Shown here: positions 26,225 to 34,548 of the stretch, piece after piece
How positions within the stretch are numbered: the first letter of the stretch is position 1
Layout: each line of letters begins with the position of its first letter
Assembly: GCF_024170285.1 (NCBI RefSeq)
Contig: NZ_JALJXV010000008.1
Coordinates: 1 to 64,000, forward strand
Direction of reading: 5' to 3'
DNA: 64,000 bases
Origin: Natronocella acetinitrilica
GTDB taxonomy: Bacteria > Pseudomonadota > Gammaproteobacteria > Nitrococcales > Aquisalimonadaceae
Made by a program: the position numbers and the translations under genes
Notes under the pieces: model-generated
What the model saw: the letters and a program-made list of their open reading frames with translations, nothing else
Database searches by the model: none
What the model was told of the DNA's origin: nothing

Positions 26225-27645
26225 TGTCCCGACTCCTTCCGCTGTTTCCACAGTTGATGGAACGTCTTGCCCTGGGGGGCCGGGAAATCCCGACTGCCGG
26301 TCCAGGCGCCGGCCATGGGCAGGGATGAGAAGCGTCCGCGTCGTCGCCCAAGGCGCCCCAGCAGACGCATGCCGAGACCGCTGGCCCAGTGATAGAGTCC
26401 GGGGCGGCGGGCGAAAAAGCCCCAGATCCCCAGACCCCAGCGGGTGCTCTTGCCCACCAATCCCGCCTCGAATTGCTGTTGCCGCAGATCGCGGAGCAGG
26501 GACGGCAGGGGAATCTTCACCGGGCAGACGCTCTGACAGCGCCCGTTCAGGGTGCAGGCATTGGGGAGATCCTTCGTGCCATCCAGGCCCACGAACATCG
26601 GCGTCAGTACCGAGCCCATAGGGCCCGGGTAGACCCAGCCGTAGGCATGGCCGCCGATGGCGGAATACACCGGACAGTGATTCATGCAGGCACCGCAGCG
26701 AATGCAGCGCAGCATTTCCCGGAACTGATTGCCCAGCATGCGGGTGCGGCCATTGTCCAGCAGCACGATGTGGAATTCTTCCGGCCCGTCCGGGTCACCC
26801 TCTCGCTTCGGCCCAGTGACCATGGTGGTGTAGCAGGAAGCGTCCTGACCCGTGGCGCTGCGGGCCAGCAGCCTCAGCAGGGCAGAAGCATCCTCCATGC
26901 GGGGCACAAGCTTCTCGATGCCGGCGATGGCGATATGCACCGGCGGCAGGGTGTGGGTCAGGTCGCCGTTGCCCTCGTTGGTCACCAGGAACATCGATCC
27001 GGTCTCCGCCACCAGGAAGTTGGCGCCGGTGATACCCACATCCGAGGCCAGGAACTTGCTGCGCAGCACGCCGCGCGCCTCGTTCACCAGCTCCGGCACC
27101 TCCCGTAGCTTGGCCTTGAGGGCACCCTTGTGATGGTGGGTGTCGAACAGTTCGGATATCTGCTGCCGGGTCTTGTGGACCGCTGGCGCGATGATGTGGC
27201 TGGGTGGCTCCTTGGCGAGCTGGATGATGTATTCGCCGAGGTCGGTCTCCACCGCCTCGATTCCGGCCTCCTCGATGGCCTCGTTCAGGCTCACCTCTTC
27301 GCCGGCCATGGTCTTGCCCTTGGTGACGCTGCGAGCCTTGTGCTTGCGGCAGATGCCGACGATGATCTCCCGGGCTTCCTGTTCCGTCTCGGCCCAGTGC
27401 ACATGGCCGCCCCGGGCCTTGACCTGCTCCTCGAAGCGCTCCAGGTAGTGGTCCAGGTGGGCCAGCGTGTGGTCCTTGATCCGTTTGCCGTGTTCGCGCA
27501 GCCGCTCGAACTCCGGGTAGTGCTCGAAGGCCTTGGCGCGCTTCAACACAAAGCCGTCCTTGGCCTTGGCCAGCGCCTGCTGCAGCTGGTCGTCCTTCAG
27601 GGCGCGGTTGGCGTTGGCCTTGAACGCATGGGCGGTGGATTTCAT
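26221..27645 (-). CDS. lutB: LutB/LldF family iron-sulfur lactate oxidation protein
   Basis: 474 residues. It has an N-terminal LUD domain (about 60-290, with VTKGKTMAGEEVSLNE and VGITGANFLVAETGS) and then two 4Fe-4S clusters: CIRCGACMNHCPVY (about 300) and CTLNGRCQSVCPVKIPL (about 350). The start MKSTAHAFK at 27645 is selected because it overlaps the lutA stop and follows a GGGGGAG site; the longer frame is not protein-like. It is the electron-transfer core of LutABC. Confidence 0.94.
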   Translation of the reverse strand: MKSTAHAFKANANRALKDDQLQQALAKAKDGFVLKRAKAFEHYPEFERLREHGKRIKDHTLAHLDHYLERFEEQVKARGGHVHWAETEQEAREIIVGICRKHKARSVTKGKTMAGEEVSLNEAIEEAGIEAVETDLGEYIIQLAKEPPSHIIAPAVHKTRQQISELFDTHHHKGALKAKLREVPELVNEARGVLRSKFLASDVGITGANFLVAETGSMFLVTNEGNGDLTHTLPPVHIAIAGIEKLVPRMEDASALLRLLARSATGQDASCYTTMVTGPKREGDPDGPEEFHIVLLDNGRTRMLGNQFREMLRCIRCGACMNHCPVYSAIGGHAYGWVYPGPMGSVLTPMFVGLDGTKDLPNACTLNGRCQSVCPVKIPLPSLLRDLRQQQFEAGLVGKSTRWGLGIWGFFARRPGLYHWASGLGMRLLGRLGRRRGRFSSLPMAGAWTGSRDFPAPQGKTFHQLWKQRKESGQ

Positions 27646-28427
27646 CGCGTCTCCCCCTCGCCGATAGCGGGTGTGTCGTCGATGCCGGCGAGTATCTCGG
27701 CCACGTGGTAGGCCTTGACCGGCACGCCCTCGCGTTGAAGTCGCCCAGCCATGTTCATGAGGCAGCCCAGGTCGCCGGCAAGTAGGGTGTCGGCGCCGGT
27801 CTGGCGGATGTTCTCCACCTTGTTGCTGACCATGCGCTCGGAAATTTCGGGATACTTCACACAGAAGGTGCCGCCAAATCCGCAGCACACGTCGGTGTCG
27901 GCCATTTCCCGCAGTTCCAGCCCCGTGACCCCCGTCAGCAATTGCCGGGGCTGCTCGCGGATATTGAGTTCGCGCAGACCCGAGCAGGAGTCATGGTAGG
28001 TGACCTTGCCGGTGTAGTTGGCCTGCAGGCTCTCCACCTGGGCAACTTCACGCAGAAAGCGGGTCAGCTCCCAGGTGCGGCCGGCCAGCTCCATGGCGGC
28101 GTCCTGCCACTCCCGGTCATTCCGGAACATCTCGGAGTAATGGGTGATGATGGTCCCCCCGCAGGAGCCCGATGGCACCACTACGTAGTCGTAACCCCTG
28201 TAGGCCTCGATCACCTGCCGCGCCAGACCCCTGGCCCGTTCATCGTCGCCGTTGTTGTAGGCGGGCTGCCCGCAGCAGGTCTGACCATCGGGCACATCAA
28301 CACTGTAGCCGGCGTCTTCCAGCAGTTTCACCGTGGCGAATCCCACAGAAGGTCTGAACAGGTCGACCAGGCAGGTTGGAAACAGACCGACGCGCTTGCC
28401 GGCCGAGGAACTCCGGTTCTCAGTCAT
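27642..28427 (-). CDS. lutA: LutA/LldE family lactate oxidation protein (CCG-domain)
   Basis: 261 residues with two cysteine-rich CCG motifs, CCGQPAYNNGD (near 60) and CCGFGGTFCVK (near 195), as in heterodisulfide-reductase-like proteins. It also has VGLFPTCLVDLFRP at the N-terminus. First gene of lutABC; each junction overlaps by 4 bp. The start MTENRSS at 28427 follows AGAAGAG. The operon faces the lctP permease, which would supply its substrate. Confidence 0.94.
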   Translation of the reverse strand: MTENRSSSAGKRVGLFPTCLVDLFRPSVGFATVKLLEDAGYSVDVPDGQTCCGQPAYNNGDDERARGLARQVIEAYRGYDYVVVPSGSCGGTIITHYSEMFRNDREWQDAAMELAGRTWELTRFLREVAQVESLQANYTGKVTYHDSCSGLRELNIREQPRQLLTGVTGLELREMADTDVCCGFGGTFCVKYPEISERMVSNKVENIRQTGADTLLAGDLGCLMNMAGRLQREGVPVKAYHVAEILAGIDDTPAIGEGETR

Positions 28428-28568
28428 AAGCTCTTCTTGCTCTTTGGTCACACCGGTGAAATCCGGGTGAGGTCTTGAATTCGGGCTGTCGTACCACAAC
28501 CACTGAACTACATGGACACGCAGGCATCGTAACCTGTTCCCGAACTCGCTTCATCACCAGGAGGCCTT

Positions 28569-28898
28569 ATGGACTTGACCAGCAAGACCTGCACCCCATG
28601 CCAGGGCGGTATCGACCCCATGCCCCGGGCCGAGGCGGAAGCCATGTTGAAGGATGTGCAAGGCTGGGAGCTGACCCACGACGCAACCCGGCTTGAGCGC
28701 ACATTCAAGTTCGGCAACTTCGTCGAGGCCAACCGCTTCGTGGACCGGGTCGGCGAACTGGCCGAGGAGGAGGGCCATCATCCCGACATCACGTTCGGCT
28801 GGGGCTACGCCACGGTGGTGATCTGGACCCACAAGATCGGTGGCCTGCACGAGAACGATTTCATCTTCGCGGCCAAGACCAACAGGCTGGCGGAGTAA
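28569..28898 (+). CDS. phhB: 4a-hydroxytetrahydrobiopterin dehydratase (pterin-4a-carbinolamine dehydratase)
   Basis: 109 residues. It recycles the oxidised pterin cofactor of phenylalanine hydroxylase; in bacteria lacking PhhA it may act on molybdopterin-related pterins. The signature EEGHHPDITFGWGYATVVIW carries the catalytic histidines; the N-terminal CTPCQGG is typical of proteobacterial members. AGGAGG precedes the ATG. No phhA is seen nearby. It is followed by palindromic repeats. Confidence 0.93.
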   Translation: MDLTSKTCTPCQGGIDPMPRAEAEAMLKDVQGWELTHDATRLERTFKFGNFVEANRFVDRVGELAEEEGHHPDITFGWGYATVVIWTHKIGGLHENDFIFAAKTNRLAE

Positions 28899-28911
28899 GA
28901 AGTTTGTTTGA

Positions 28912-28998
28912 CGGTGCGTTACGCGCTGCGCGCTAACACACCCTACAGCGGGCAAGGCCACATGTAGGGTGCGTTAGGCCAAAGGCCGTAACGCACCA
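28912..28998. repeat. paired palindromic repeats (inverted orientation)
   Basis: Palindromes at 28912-28950 (loop GCGCTGCGCGC) and 28963-28998 (loop GGCCAAAGGCC). This is the reverse complement of the module at 11526-11612, including the GGCCTTTGGCC loop variant and similar spacer. Confidence 0.85.
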
Positions 28999-29030
28999 TT
29001 ATGGCGGTGGGCATGGCACCCCACGAAGAT

Positions 29031-29150
29031 GGCACAAACGGGGTGCGGGTGCGTCGCTCGGAGACCGTATGCGAGAGGGACCTCGCATACGAGCCCCCAG
29101 GGATGGGTTCACGGCGTGTCTCCGAGCGGCGCACCCGCCCCCCGTTCCCA
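29031..29150. repeat. 119-bp hairpin element with terminal inverted repeats, copy 2 (inverted)
   Basis: An inverted copy of 11374-11492. Its ends 29039-29060 and 29123-29144 pair with two mismatches. Together with the adjacent repeats at 28912-28998 it forms a ~239-bp composite matching 11374-11612 in reverse. Confidence 0.8.
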
Positions 29151-29157
29151 GACCCCG

Positions 29158-29195
29158 CCGTAGGGTGTGTTAGCGCGCAGCGCGTAACGCACCGC
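29158..29195. repeat. single palindromic repeat
   Basis: A ~38-bp copy with the GCGCGCAGCGCG loop, 36 bp before the 3' end of moaC. Confidence 0.85.
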
Positions 29196-29231
29196 AACCC
29201 ACGCTGGCCCAAGCCCGCTCGCCCGGCCCGA

Positions 29232-29711
29232 TCACCCGGCCCGATCCCACGTCCCCGAGCGCCCGCCACTCTTGTGCATGAGCCGCATGCCGCTCATCTC
29301 CATGCCCCGGTCCATGCCCTTGCACATGTCATAGATCGTGAGCAGGGCCGCCTGCACCGCGTGCAGGGCCTCCATCTCGACGCCGGTGCGCTCCACCGTC
29401 ACGGTTTCGGCCCGGCACAGGAACCCCGGTTCGTCCTCCAGCGGCGTGATCACCACCTCGGCATGGGTCAGGGAAATGGGGTGACACAGGGGCACGATGT
29501 CCGACGTCCGCTTCGCCGCCATCAGCCCCGCGATCCGGGCCACTGCCAGCACATCACCCTTTTTGATCTGCTGCGCCAGGACCGCATCCATGGTGGCGCG
29601 TTGCATGAGAATCCGGCCTTCCGCGATGGCCACCCGGCGTGTCTTGTCCTTGTCGCCCACATCCACGATGTGCACTTCGCCGGTGTCCGTCAGGTGGGGT
29701 AGTTGACTCAT
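29232..29711 (-). CDS. moaC: cyclic pyranopterin monophosphate synthase MoaC
   Basis: 159 residues. With MoaA it makes cyclic pyranopterin monophosphate, the first intermediate of the molybdenum cofactor needed by xanthine dehydrogenase. Family motifs: VDVGDKDKTRRVA, KKGDVLAVARIAGLMAAKRTSDIVPLCHP and the C-terminal DMCKGMDRGMEM. The start at 29711 follows GGAGGC; the upstream extension is not conserved. No other moa genes are seen in the window. Confidence 0.96.
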   Translation of the reverse strand: MSQLPHLTDTGEVHIVDVGDKDKTRRVAIAEGRILMQRATMDAVLAQQIKKGDVLAVARIAGLMAAKRTSDIVPLCHPISLTHAEVVITPLEDEPGFLCRAETVTVERTGVEMEALHAVQAALLTIYDMCKGMDRGMEMSGMRLMHKSGGRSGTWDRAG

Positions 29712-29803
29712 TGCTGCCTCCGCTGAAACCGGCGCCAGTATACTCAAGGAAGCGCCCCTCCGCTGTGGTGGAACTGATGCGCCGGCGCAGTGACGGAGTA
29801 GTG

Positions 29804-31276
29804 ATGAATCAAAAGCATGTGATCCGGCTCTTTCCATTGCTGGGTGCCGTCTGCCTGCTGGCAGCCTGCGCGGCCCGGCCTGTTGCCCCGCCGGTTGCGG
29901 CCGACGACGATCCGGCGCTTGCCGCCTGCGAGCGGTTATACACCGCAGTGGAGTCTGCCGTGGCGACAGCCGGAGCAGAGGATGGCAGCGGTGGCGCCGT
30001 GCCCGGTGCGCCCTGGCTGCGCAGTGATCGCTGGCTGGCCGCCCAGGGCGAAGCGGCCGACCATGACGCCTGGTTGCAGGCGCTGCGGGAGCGGGAGGTG
30101 CATGCCCGCCTGTCCGAATACGTGAATCTGGGCCACAGGGAGCGGGAGGCGCTTCGCGAACAGACAGGGGAGGGTGACGTGATTTCCACGCTGCTTGAGT
30201 GCGGCGAACGGCTGGCCAACGCCACGGAGCATGACGACGCGGCCCGGGCGCAGTTGGTGAGCGCGGCGCAAATCCCGGATGAATATATCACCTGGCACCG
30301 CTGGGCCGGCGTCTATCCGCTGACCCGCTTCGGCATCCTGGCGGGCGTGCGGGTCTGGCAGAACCGGGTGCCGGAGAATTTCGATAATCACGTACACGGT
30401 GAACCCGCGCCGGTGCGTTATGTGCCAGCGGCGACGACGCAGACCGACGTTCGCCGCGCCACGGAGGCCCTTGCCGCCGCCCCCAGGGACGGGCTGGGGC
30501 GGCTGGAGCCCGACGCCATGGCGGCGGAGTTGCTGTTCGCGGTGCATGCGCCGGTGATCGAAGCGGAGGCCGATGAGCCCTGGAACCGGATCGGCACGCC
30601 GTTCTGGGAGTCCGCGGGGCGACCCAACGTGCTCACCGGCGCGCCCCGGGTCTACACCTATCTGGATCACGCCCGTTACAACGGGGCGGCGTTGCCCCGT
30701 CTCAACTATACGTTCTGGTTTTCATCGCGGCCAAAGGCCCACGTGCTGGACATCCTCGGCGGTCGCCTCGACGGCATGACCGTGCGCATCACCCTGTCGG
30801 AGCAGGGCATGCCGGTGCACCTTGAGACGATGCACAATTGCGGTTGCTATCAGCAGCATTACCTGCTCGGCGAGGCCGAGGCCCGCGCCGATCACGGCTA
30901 TGCCGAGCGGCCGCTGGTGCTTGACGGGCCGGCGCTGCCCGGGGAAGGGGAGCGCTGGGTGGTCCGCCTGCAGGACCGTAGCCACTACGTGGCGGCGATT
31001 GGCAGCAGCGATGATGTGAATACGGGTCGCGAGTACGCGTTGGCGCCGTATCGGGATCTCACGCGGCTGCGTGGGCCGGACGGCGGTTACCAAAGCCTGT
31101 TTCGGCCGGATGGCATGGTGGACGGCACGTCGCGGGACGAACGGGCGCTGTTCTGGGTATCCGGCGTCCCCGACGCCGGTGCCATGCGCCAGCACGGCCG
31201 CCACGCCACCGCCTTCGTCGGCCGCCGCCAATTTGATGATGCCGACATGCTCGAGCGAATCATCCGCCTCCCGTAG
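29804..31276 (+). CDS. lipoprotein of unknown function
   Basis: 490 residues. The signal peptide ends in the lipobox LLAAC (Cys22), so it is a predicted lipoprotein; the residue after Cys is Ala, consistent with outer-membrane sorting. I do not recognise a named domain. The C-terminal half has conserved-looking segments: NYTFWFSSRPKAHVLDILGG, then MHNCGCYQQHYL with two close cysteines, then YAERPLVLDGPALP. This pattern occurs in conserved proteobacterial proteins that I recall only as hypothetical. The start MNQKHV at 29804 follows GGAG and opens the signal peptide. It is divergent from moaC. Confidence 0.7.
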   Translation: MNQKHVIRLFPLLGAVCLLAACAARPVAPPVAADDDPALAACERLYTAVESAVATAGAEDGSGGAVPGAPWLRSDRWLAAQGEAADHDAWLQALREREVHARLSEYVNLGHREREALREQTGEGDVISTLLECGERLANATEHDDAARAQLVSAAQIPDEYITWHRWAGVYPLTRFGILAGVRVWQNRVPENFDNHVHGEPAPVRYVPAATTQTDVRRATEALAAAPRDGLGRLEPDAMAAELLFAVHAPVIEAEADEPWNRIGTPFWESAGRPNVLTGAPRVYTYLDHARYNGAALPRLNYTFWFSSRPKAHVLDILGGRLDGMTVRITLSEQGMPVHLETMHNCGCYQQHYLLGEAEARADHGYAERPLVLDGPALPGEGERWVVRLQDRSHYVAAIGSSDDVNTGREYALAPYRDLTRLRGPDGGYQSLFRPDGMVDGTSRDERALFWVSGVPDAGAMRQHGRHATAFVGRRQFDDADMLERIIRLP

Positions 31277-31307
31277 GGTGTGTTAGCGCGCAGCGCGTAA
31301 CGCACCG
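31271..31307. repeat. single palindromic repeat overlapping the lipoprotein stop
   Basis: A copy with the GCGCGCAGCGCG loop. Its first bases supply the last codons and the TAG stop of the preceding gene, so the repeat has become part of the coding end. Confidence 0.85.
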
Positions 31308-31717
31308 GATCAGCAATCGTTCAGGCACCACGCCGGCTATCCGAGGCCGTTGCGGTGCGTTACGCGTAGGCGCTAACGCACCCTACGTTACGCCGTGCCC
31401 GATCGGAGGGTTATCCCGTGCGCGGTCGAAGCCCGCCGTAGGGTGCTGTTAGGCCGAAGGCCGTAACGCACCGCATCGGTTATCGTTCAGGCACCACGAC
31501 GGCCATCCCGGCGCCGTTGCGGTGCGTTACGCGCAAGCGCTAACGCACCCTACGTTACGCCGTGCCCGATCGGAGGGTTATCCCGTGCGCGGTCAAAGCC
31601 CGCCGTAGGGTGCCGTTAGGCCGAAGGCCGTAACGCACCGCGTCGGTAATCGTTCGGGCACCACGCCGACTCTGACGCCGTTGCGGTGCGTTACGCGCAA
31701 GCGCTAACAGCACCCTA
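31308..31717. repeat. tandem array of ~166-bp units containing palindromic repeats
   Basis: About 2.4 units with period 166-167 bp: the marker GTTCaGGCAC occurs at 31319, 31485 and 31652. Each unit contains two palindromes with different loops: 31352-31387, 31436-31473, 31519-31554, 31603-31640, and 31683-31717 in the partial third unit. It has no coding potential. It fills the gap between the lipoprotein and arfB. Confidence 0.9.
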
Positions 31718-31722
31718 CCTAT

Positions 31723-32136
31723 TCACGTATCCCGGACAGGTTTTTGCCGCAGAGCCTTCTTCCGGCCCTGGCCCTTCTTGCCGGCTAATCGCCGCTCCTT
31801 GGCACCGCGGGTGGGCTTGGTGGGGACGCGGCGGCGGGGTTGCCGCCGCGCCTCCAGAATCAGCGCCGCCATGCGCTCGGCGGCGTCTTCACGGTTGCGC
31901 TGCAGACTGCGGTGGCTGTCCGAGGTGATGACGATCTCGTCGTCCACGGTCAGGCGGCTGCCGGCCAGGACGCGCAGTCGCTCCAGCACCGCCATGGGCA
32001 GGCGGCTGCGTGCCAGATCAAGCCGCAACTGCACCGCCGTGGAACTGGTGTTCACATGCTGACCACCCGGCCCCCGGGCGCGGATGTGGCGCTCGCTGAG
32101 CGCTGTGGGCGGAACCAGGGACGTCAACATGGCCAT
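31723..32136 (-). CDS. arfB: alternative ribosome-rescue factor ArfB (peptidyl-tRNA hydrolase)
   Basis: 137 residues. It releases peptides from ribosomes stalled without a stop codon. The catalytic RGPGGQHVNT with the GGQ motif lies at about 22-31, and the C-terminal ~40 residues are a Lys/Arg-rich tail that enters the empty mRNA channel. The length fits YaeJ. ATGs at 32136 or 32130 are both possible; neither has a strong ribosome site. It follows the MAPEG gene at 2 bp, so it is probably co-transcribed. Confidence 0.94.
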   Translation of the reverse strand: MAMLTSLVPPTALSERHIRARGPGGQHVNTSSTAVQLRLDLARSRLPMAVLERLRVLAGSRLTVDDEIVITSDSHRSLQRNREDAAERMAALILEARRQPRRRVPTKPTRGAKERRLAGKKGQGRKKALRQKPVRDT

Positions 32137-32138
32137 GA

Positions 32139-32513
32139 TCAGATGGACACAATGAACAGGGCAATCACACAGCCGAAGCCCGCCAGCCAGGCCAGGCTGC
32201 GCAGGCTGTGCATGTCCTTGATATAGAGCGCACCGTAGACGACGCGGCAGAGAATGAACAGCACAGCCAGGGTGTTGATGGTGGCCTGTCCCGCACCGAG
32301 CTGATGGGCGATGATCACGGCGGCCGCGAAGGGCGCGAACGCCTCCACGCTGTTCTGCTGTGCGGCATTGGCGCGCTTGCGCCAGCCCTCCTGTCGCGCC
32401 AGCCAGTCCCGCGGGTTGCGGTTGTCGTAGGCCTCGCCCCCGGCCTTGGCAATGCCCGCAAACACCACCGGCATCACAGCCGCCACCAGCACAATCCAGT
32501 AAGCAAGCGTCAT
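32139..32513 (-). CDS. MAPEG family membrane protein
   Basis: 124 residues, four hydrophobic segments. NPRDWLARQEGWRKRANAAQQNSVEAFAPFAAAV is the hallmark of bacterial MAPEG proteins (membrane-associated proteins in eicosanoid and glutathione metabolism); NTLAVLFILCRVVYGALYI follows. The substrate is unknown. The ATG at 32513 follows GAGGGAG; the longer reading runs into a palindromic repeat. Confidence 0.88.
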   Translation of the reverse strand: MTLAYWIVLVAAVMPVVFAGIAKAGGEAYDNRNPRDWLARQEGWRKRANAAQQNSVEAFAPFAAAVIIAHQLGAGQATINTLAVLFILCRVVYGALYIKDMHSLRSLAWLAGFGCVIALFIVSI

Positions 32514-32561
32514 TTGACTCCCTCGTGCAATGTTAACCGCCCCGTGACCATGGCCAATGTA

Positions 32562-32743
32562 CCGTAGGGTGCCGTTAGCGCGCAGCGCGTAACGCACCGA
32601 AACGGCGCTGGATGGACGCCGTGGTGCCTGAACGATTACCGATGCGGTGCGTTACGGCCTTCGGCCTAACAGCACCCTACGGCGGGCTTTGGCCGCCCTC
32701 GGCATAGAGCGTCGATCGGGAACGGCGTAACGCACCGTAACCG
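32562..32743. repeat. palindromic repeats upstream of the MAPEG gene
   Basis: Copies at 32562-32599 (loop GCGCGCAGCGCG) and 32644-32682 (loop GGCCTTCGGCC), plus a half copy at 32724-32743. The stretch 32621-32692 is an inverted partial copy of the tandem unit found at 31308-31717. Confidence 0.85.
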
Positions 32744-32804
32744 GCCTTCACTATGACATCCACACCTAAACCAATCACACCAATCCATGCAAAAAACTCA
32801 CAAC

Positions 32805-32832
32805 AAAAAACGCCCCCGGAAAACCGGGGGCG
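32805..32832 (-). terminator. rho-independent terminator of the porin gene
   Basis: A 9-bp stem (32811-32819 with 32824-32832) with AAAA loop, followed on the minus strand by a T6 run. It lies 31 bp after the porin stop. Confidence 0.9.
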
Positions 32833-32862
32833 TTCGTGCAGACTTAAACAGTCTGGATCAGC

Positions 32863-34014
32863 TTAGAAGCTGTACCGGACCGAACCCTGCAGACGAACGG
32901 CGTCTTCGGAGTCGCCGCCTTGGGTCTTGGCTTCGTTCCAGCTCACTTCAACCCCGTAGGTCACGCGGTTCACCGGCGACCAGATGTAGTTGAGGTAAAC
33001 GGCAGTCAGCTGCTCGATGTTGTCTTCGGTGAGCGTACCGTCATCAACCGCGTCGTCGAGGTCGGCGATGGTGGTGCTGTAGGCGATGTTCAGGTTGCCC
33101 TGACCCAGCGCCTGGCTCAGACCAATGGTACCGCCGTAGGCAGTAATCGGCTCGACGTCGAGATCGCTGGTGGTATCGGTGAAGGCAGCAGAGGCCGGGT
33201 TGACGTACATGTACGTACCAATACCGGGACCACCGGTGATAACACCGCGAATCGTGGTGCCGGGAGCAACTTCCATGCTGGCGGCACCCATCAGGCCGAA
33301 GCCGAAGGCGGATTCGCTTTCGTTGTCGGTACCATCGTCAAATTCCCATTCGATCTGACGCAGAACAGCACCGGTGGCGAAGTTGACCGGGCCGGAGGTG
33401 TCCTGGAAGCGCAGGGTCAGGTCGGGCAGGGAACGCTTTTCGATTCCGGCGCCGGCATCGCTACCGTCGAAGAAATCACCCTGGCCAACGTCTTCCAGCG
33501 CAATGGAGAAGTTGTCGAAAGTGTAACGCAACTGGGCGTTACGGGCGCCGCGGGGGTAGCCCAGGGTGCCGGTGAAGCTGAGGGTCGGCGTGGAGCCGAT
33601 GAAGGTCACGAAGTTGGACCATTCCTGACCGGCCAGAATGCCGTTCCACTCACCGAAAGCACGACGCAGGCGGAAGGTACCGCCACCGCCGCCGTAGAAG
33701 TCGCCTTCAATCACGGTGCGCAGGTCGCCGCCCATGCTGGTGGGGGTGCGGGTTTCCACGCCCAGACGGCTGGTGGAGGCGTCCATCGAGAAGTGGCCAG
33801 TGTTGTCGGTGTCGGAAGCGGCACCAACGTCCTGGGCGCTGCGGCTGCCGAGATCGGCGTCAACATCATAAATGATGTCGAGCTGGGCATAGCCGTAAAC
33901 GTTGACGCTGGTGTTACCAGCCTGGAACTCAACGGCGGAAGCGGTGCCGGCCGCAGCCAGCGCCAGCGCGGAGGCGGAGCCCAGCGCGACATTCTTAAGG
34001 GTTTTCTTGGACAT
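32863..34014 (-). CDS. general porin (outer-membrane beta-barrel)
   Basis: 383 residues. Signal peptide cleaved after GTASA (about 27). The mature protein begins VEFQAGNTSVNVYGYAQLDI and alternates beta strands; it ends VRYSF, the terminal Phe recognised by the BAM complex. It is rich in Asp/Glu/Gly and low in Lys, as in the porins of halophilic or marine proteobacteria. The start MSKKTLKN at 34014 is chosen for the signal peptide, with GAGG upstream. The gene has its own terminator. The upstream region contains several TTGC...GCAA repeats. Substrate specificity cannot be told. Confidence 0.92.
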   Translation of the reverse strand: MSKKTLKNVALGSASALALAAAGTASAVEFQAGNTSVNVYGYAQLDIIYDVDADLGSRSAQDVGAASDTDNTGHFSMDASTSRLGVETRTPTSMGGDLRTVIEGDFYGGGGGTFRLRRAFGEWNGILAGQEWSNFVTFIGSTPTLSFTGTLGYPRGARNAQLRYTFDNFSIALEDVGQGDFFDGSDAGAGIEKRSLPDLTLRFQDTSGPVNFATGAVLRQIEWEFDDGTDNESESAFGFGLMGAASMEVAPGTTIRGVITGGPGIGTYMYVNPASAAFTDTTSDLDVEPITAYGGTIGLSQALGQGNLNIAYSTTIADLDDAVDDGTLTEDNIEQLTAVYLNYIWSPVNRVTYGVEVSWNEAKTQGGDSEDAVRLQGSVRYSF

Positions 34015-34548
34015 CTGTCGTTTCCTCACTGATCAGAGATGTTGCAATTGCTGCAAAAGGAGATGGCCCCTAGAAACCATCTGCGGCGCAGTATAGAACA
34101 GGGTCGTAGGGGTAAGACAAGTCTTTTTTGCAATTTCGCAACGCTATCTGTTGGATTGTTGCAACAAGCCTGGATCTGGAAAGTGGAGGGGTTAGCAAGG
34201 ATTGCGAACAAACGACTTTAGGTTTGTTGCGCTATCGCAACAAACAGGCTGTGAGCCGATTCGCAAAATGGAGACAGGGGCGCTCGTCTCCGGAGCGGTT
34301 ATGATCCTTGCTGTTTTGTTCGGAATTTCCTTTCCGGTCGGCCACTTATCTACATTGCAGATCACAGTTGTAGCCTGACTGTCCCCGGATTGCAACAGTT
34401 TGTGGCAAAAAGGTTGCAGTGTTGCTTCTCCGTGCCATGCCTGTAATCGTGACTGTTTGTTCGCTTTCGATTGTCTGCGTGCCTGCCATACTGGCATGAC
34501 GCTCGAATCCGCCTTGGGCGGTAAACAGTAACTGAGGAGGTGCTGCCG
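34015..34548. other. 534-bp intergenic region between porin and zapG
   Basis: No gene is seen. The region contains TTGC-N6-GCAA at 34128-34141, the palindrome TTGTTGCAACAA at 34156-34167 and TTGTTGC-N6-GCAACAA at 34224-34243, plus AT-rich promoter-like DNA for both divergent genes. Confidence 0.6.
34224..34243. promoter_or_regulatory. inverted repeat TTGTTGC-N6-GCAACAA, second copy
   Basis: Perfect 7-bp arms with spacer GCTATC; the symmetry extends to 10-bp arms (34222-34231 and 34236-34245). It has the same geometry as 1789-1808. It lies 210 bp upstream of the porin start. Confidence 0.5.

Noticed and set aside
29639..29803. N-terminal extension of the 490-residue lipoprotein into the moaC region
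   Set aside because: The extension is Arg/Pro/Cys-rich and would bury the signal peptide; the ATG at 29804 with GGAG is much better.
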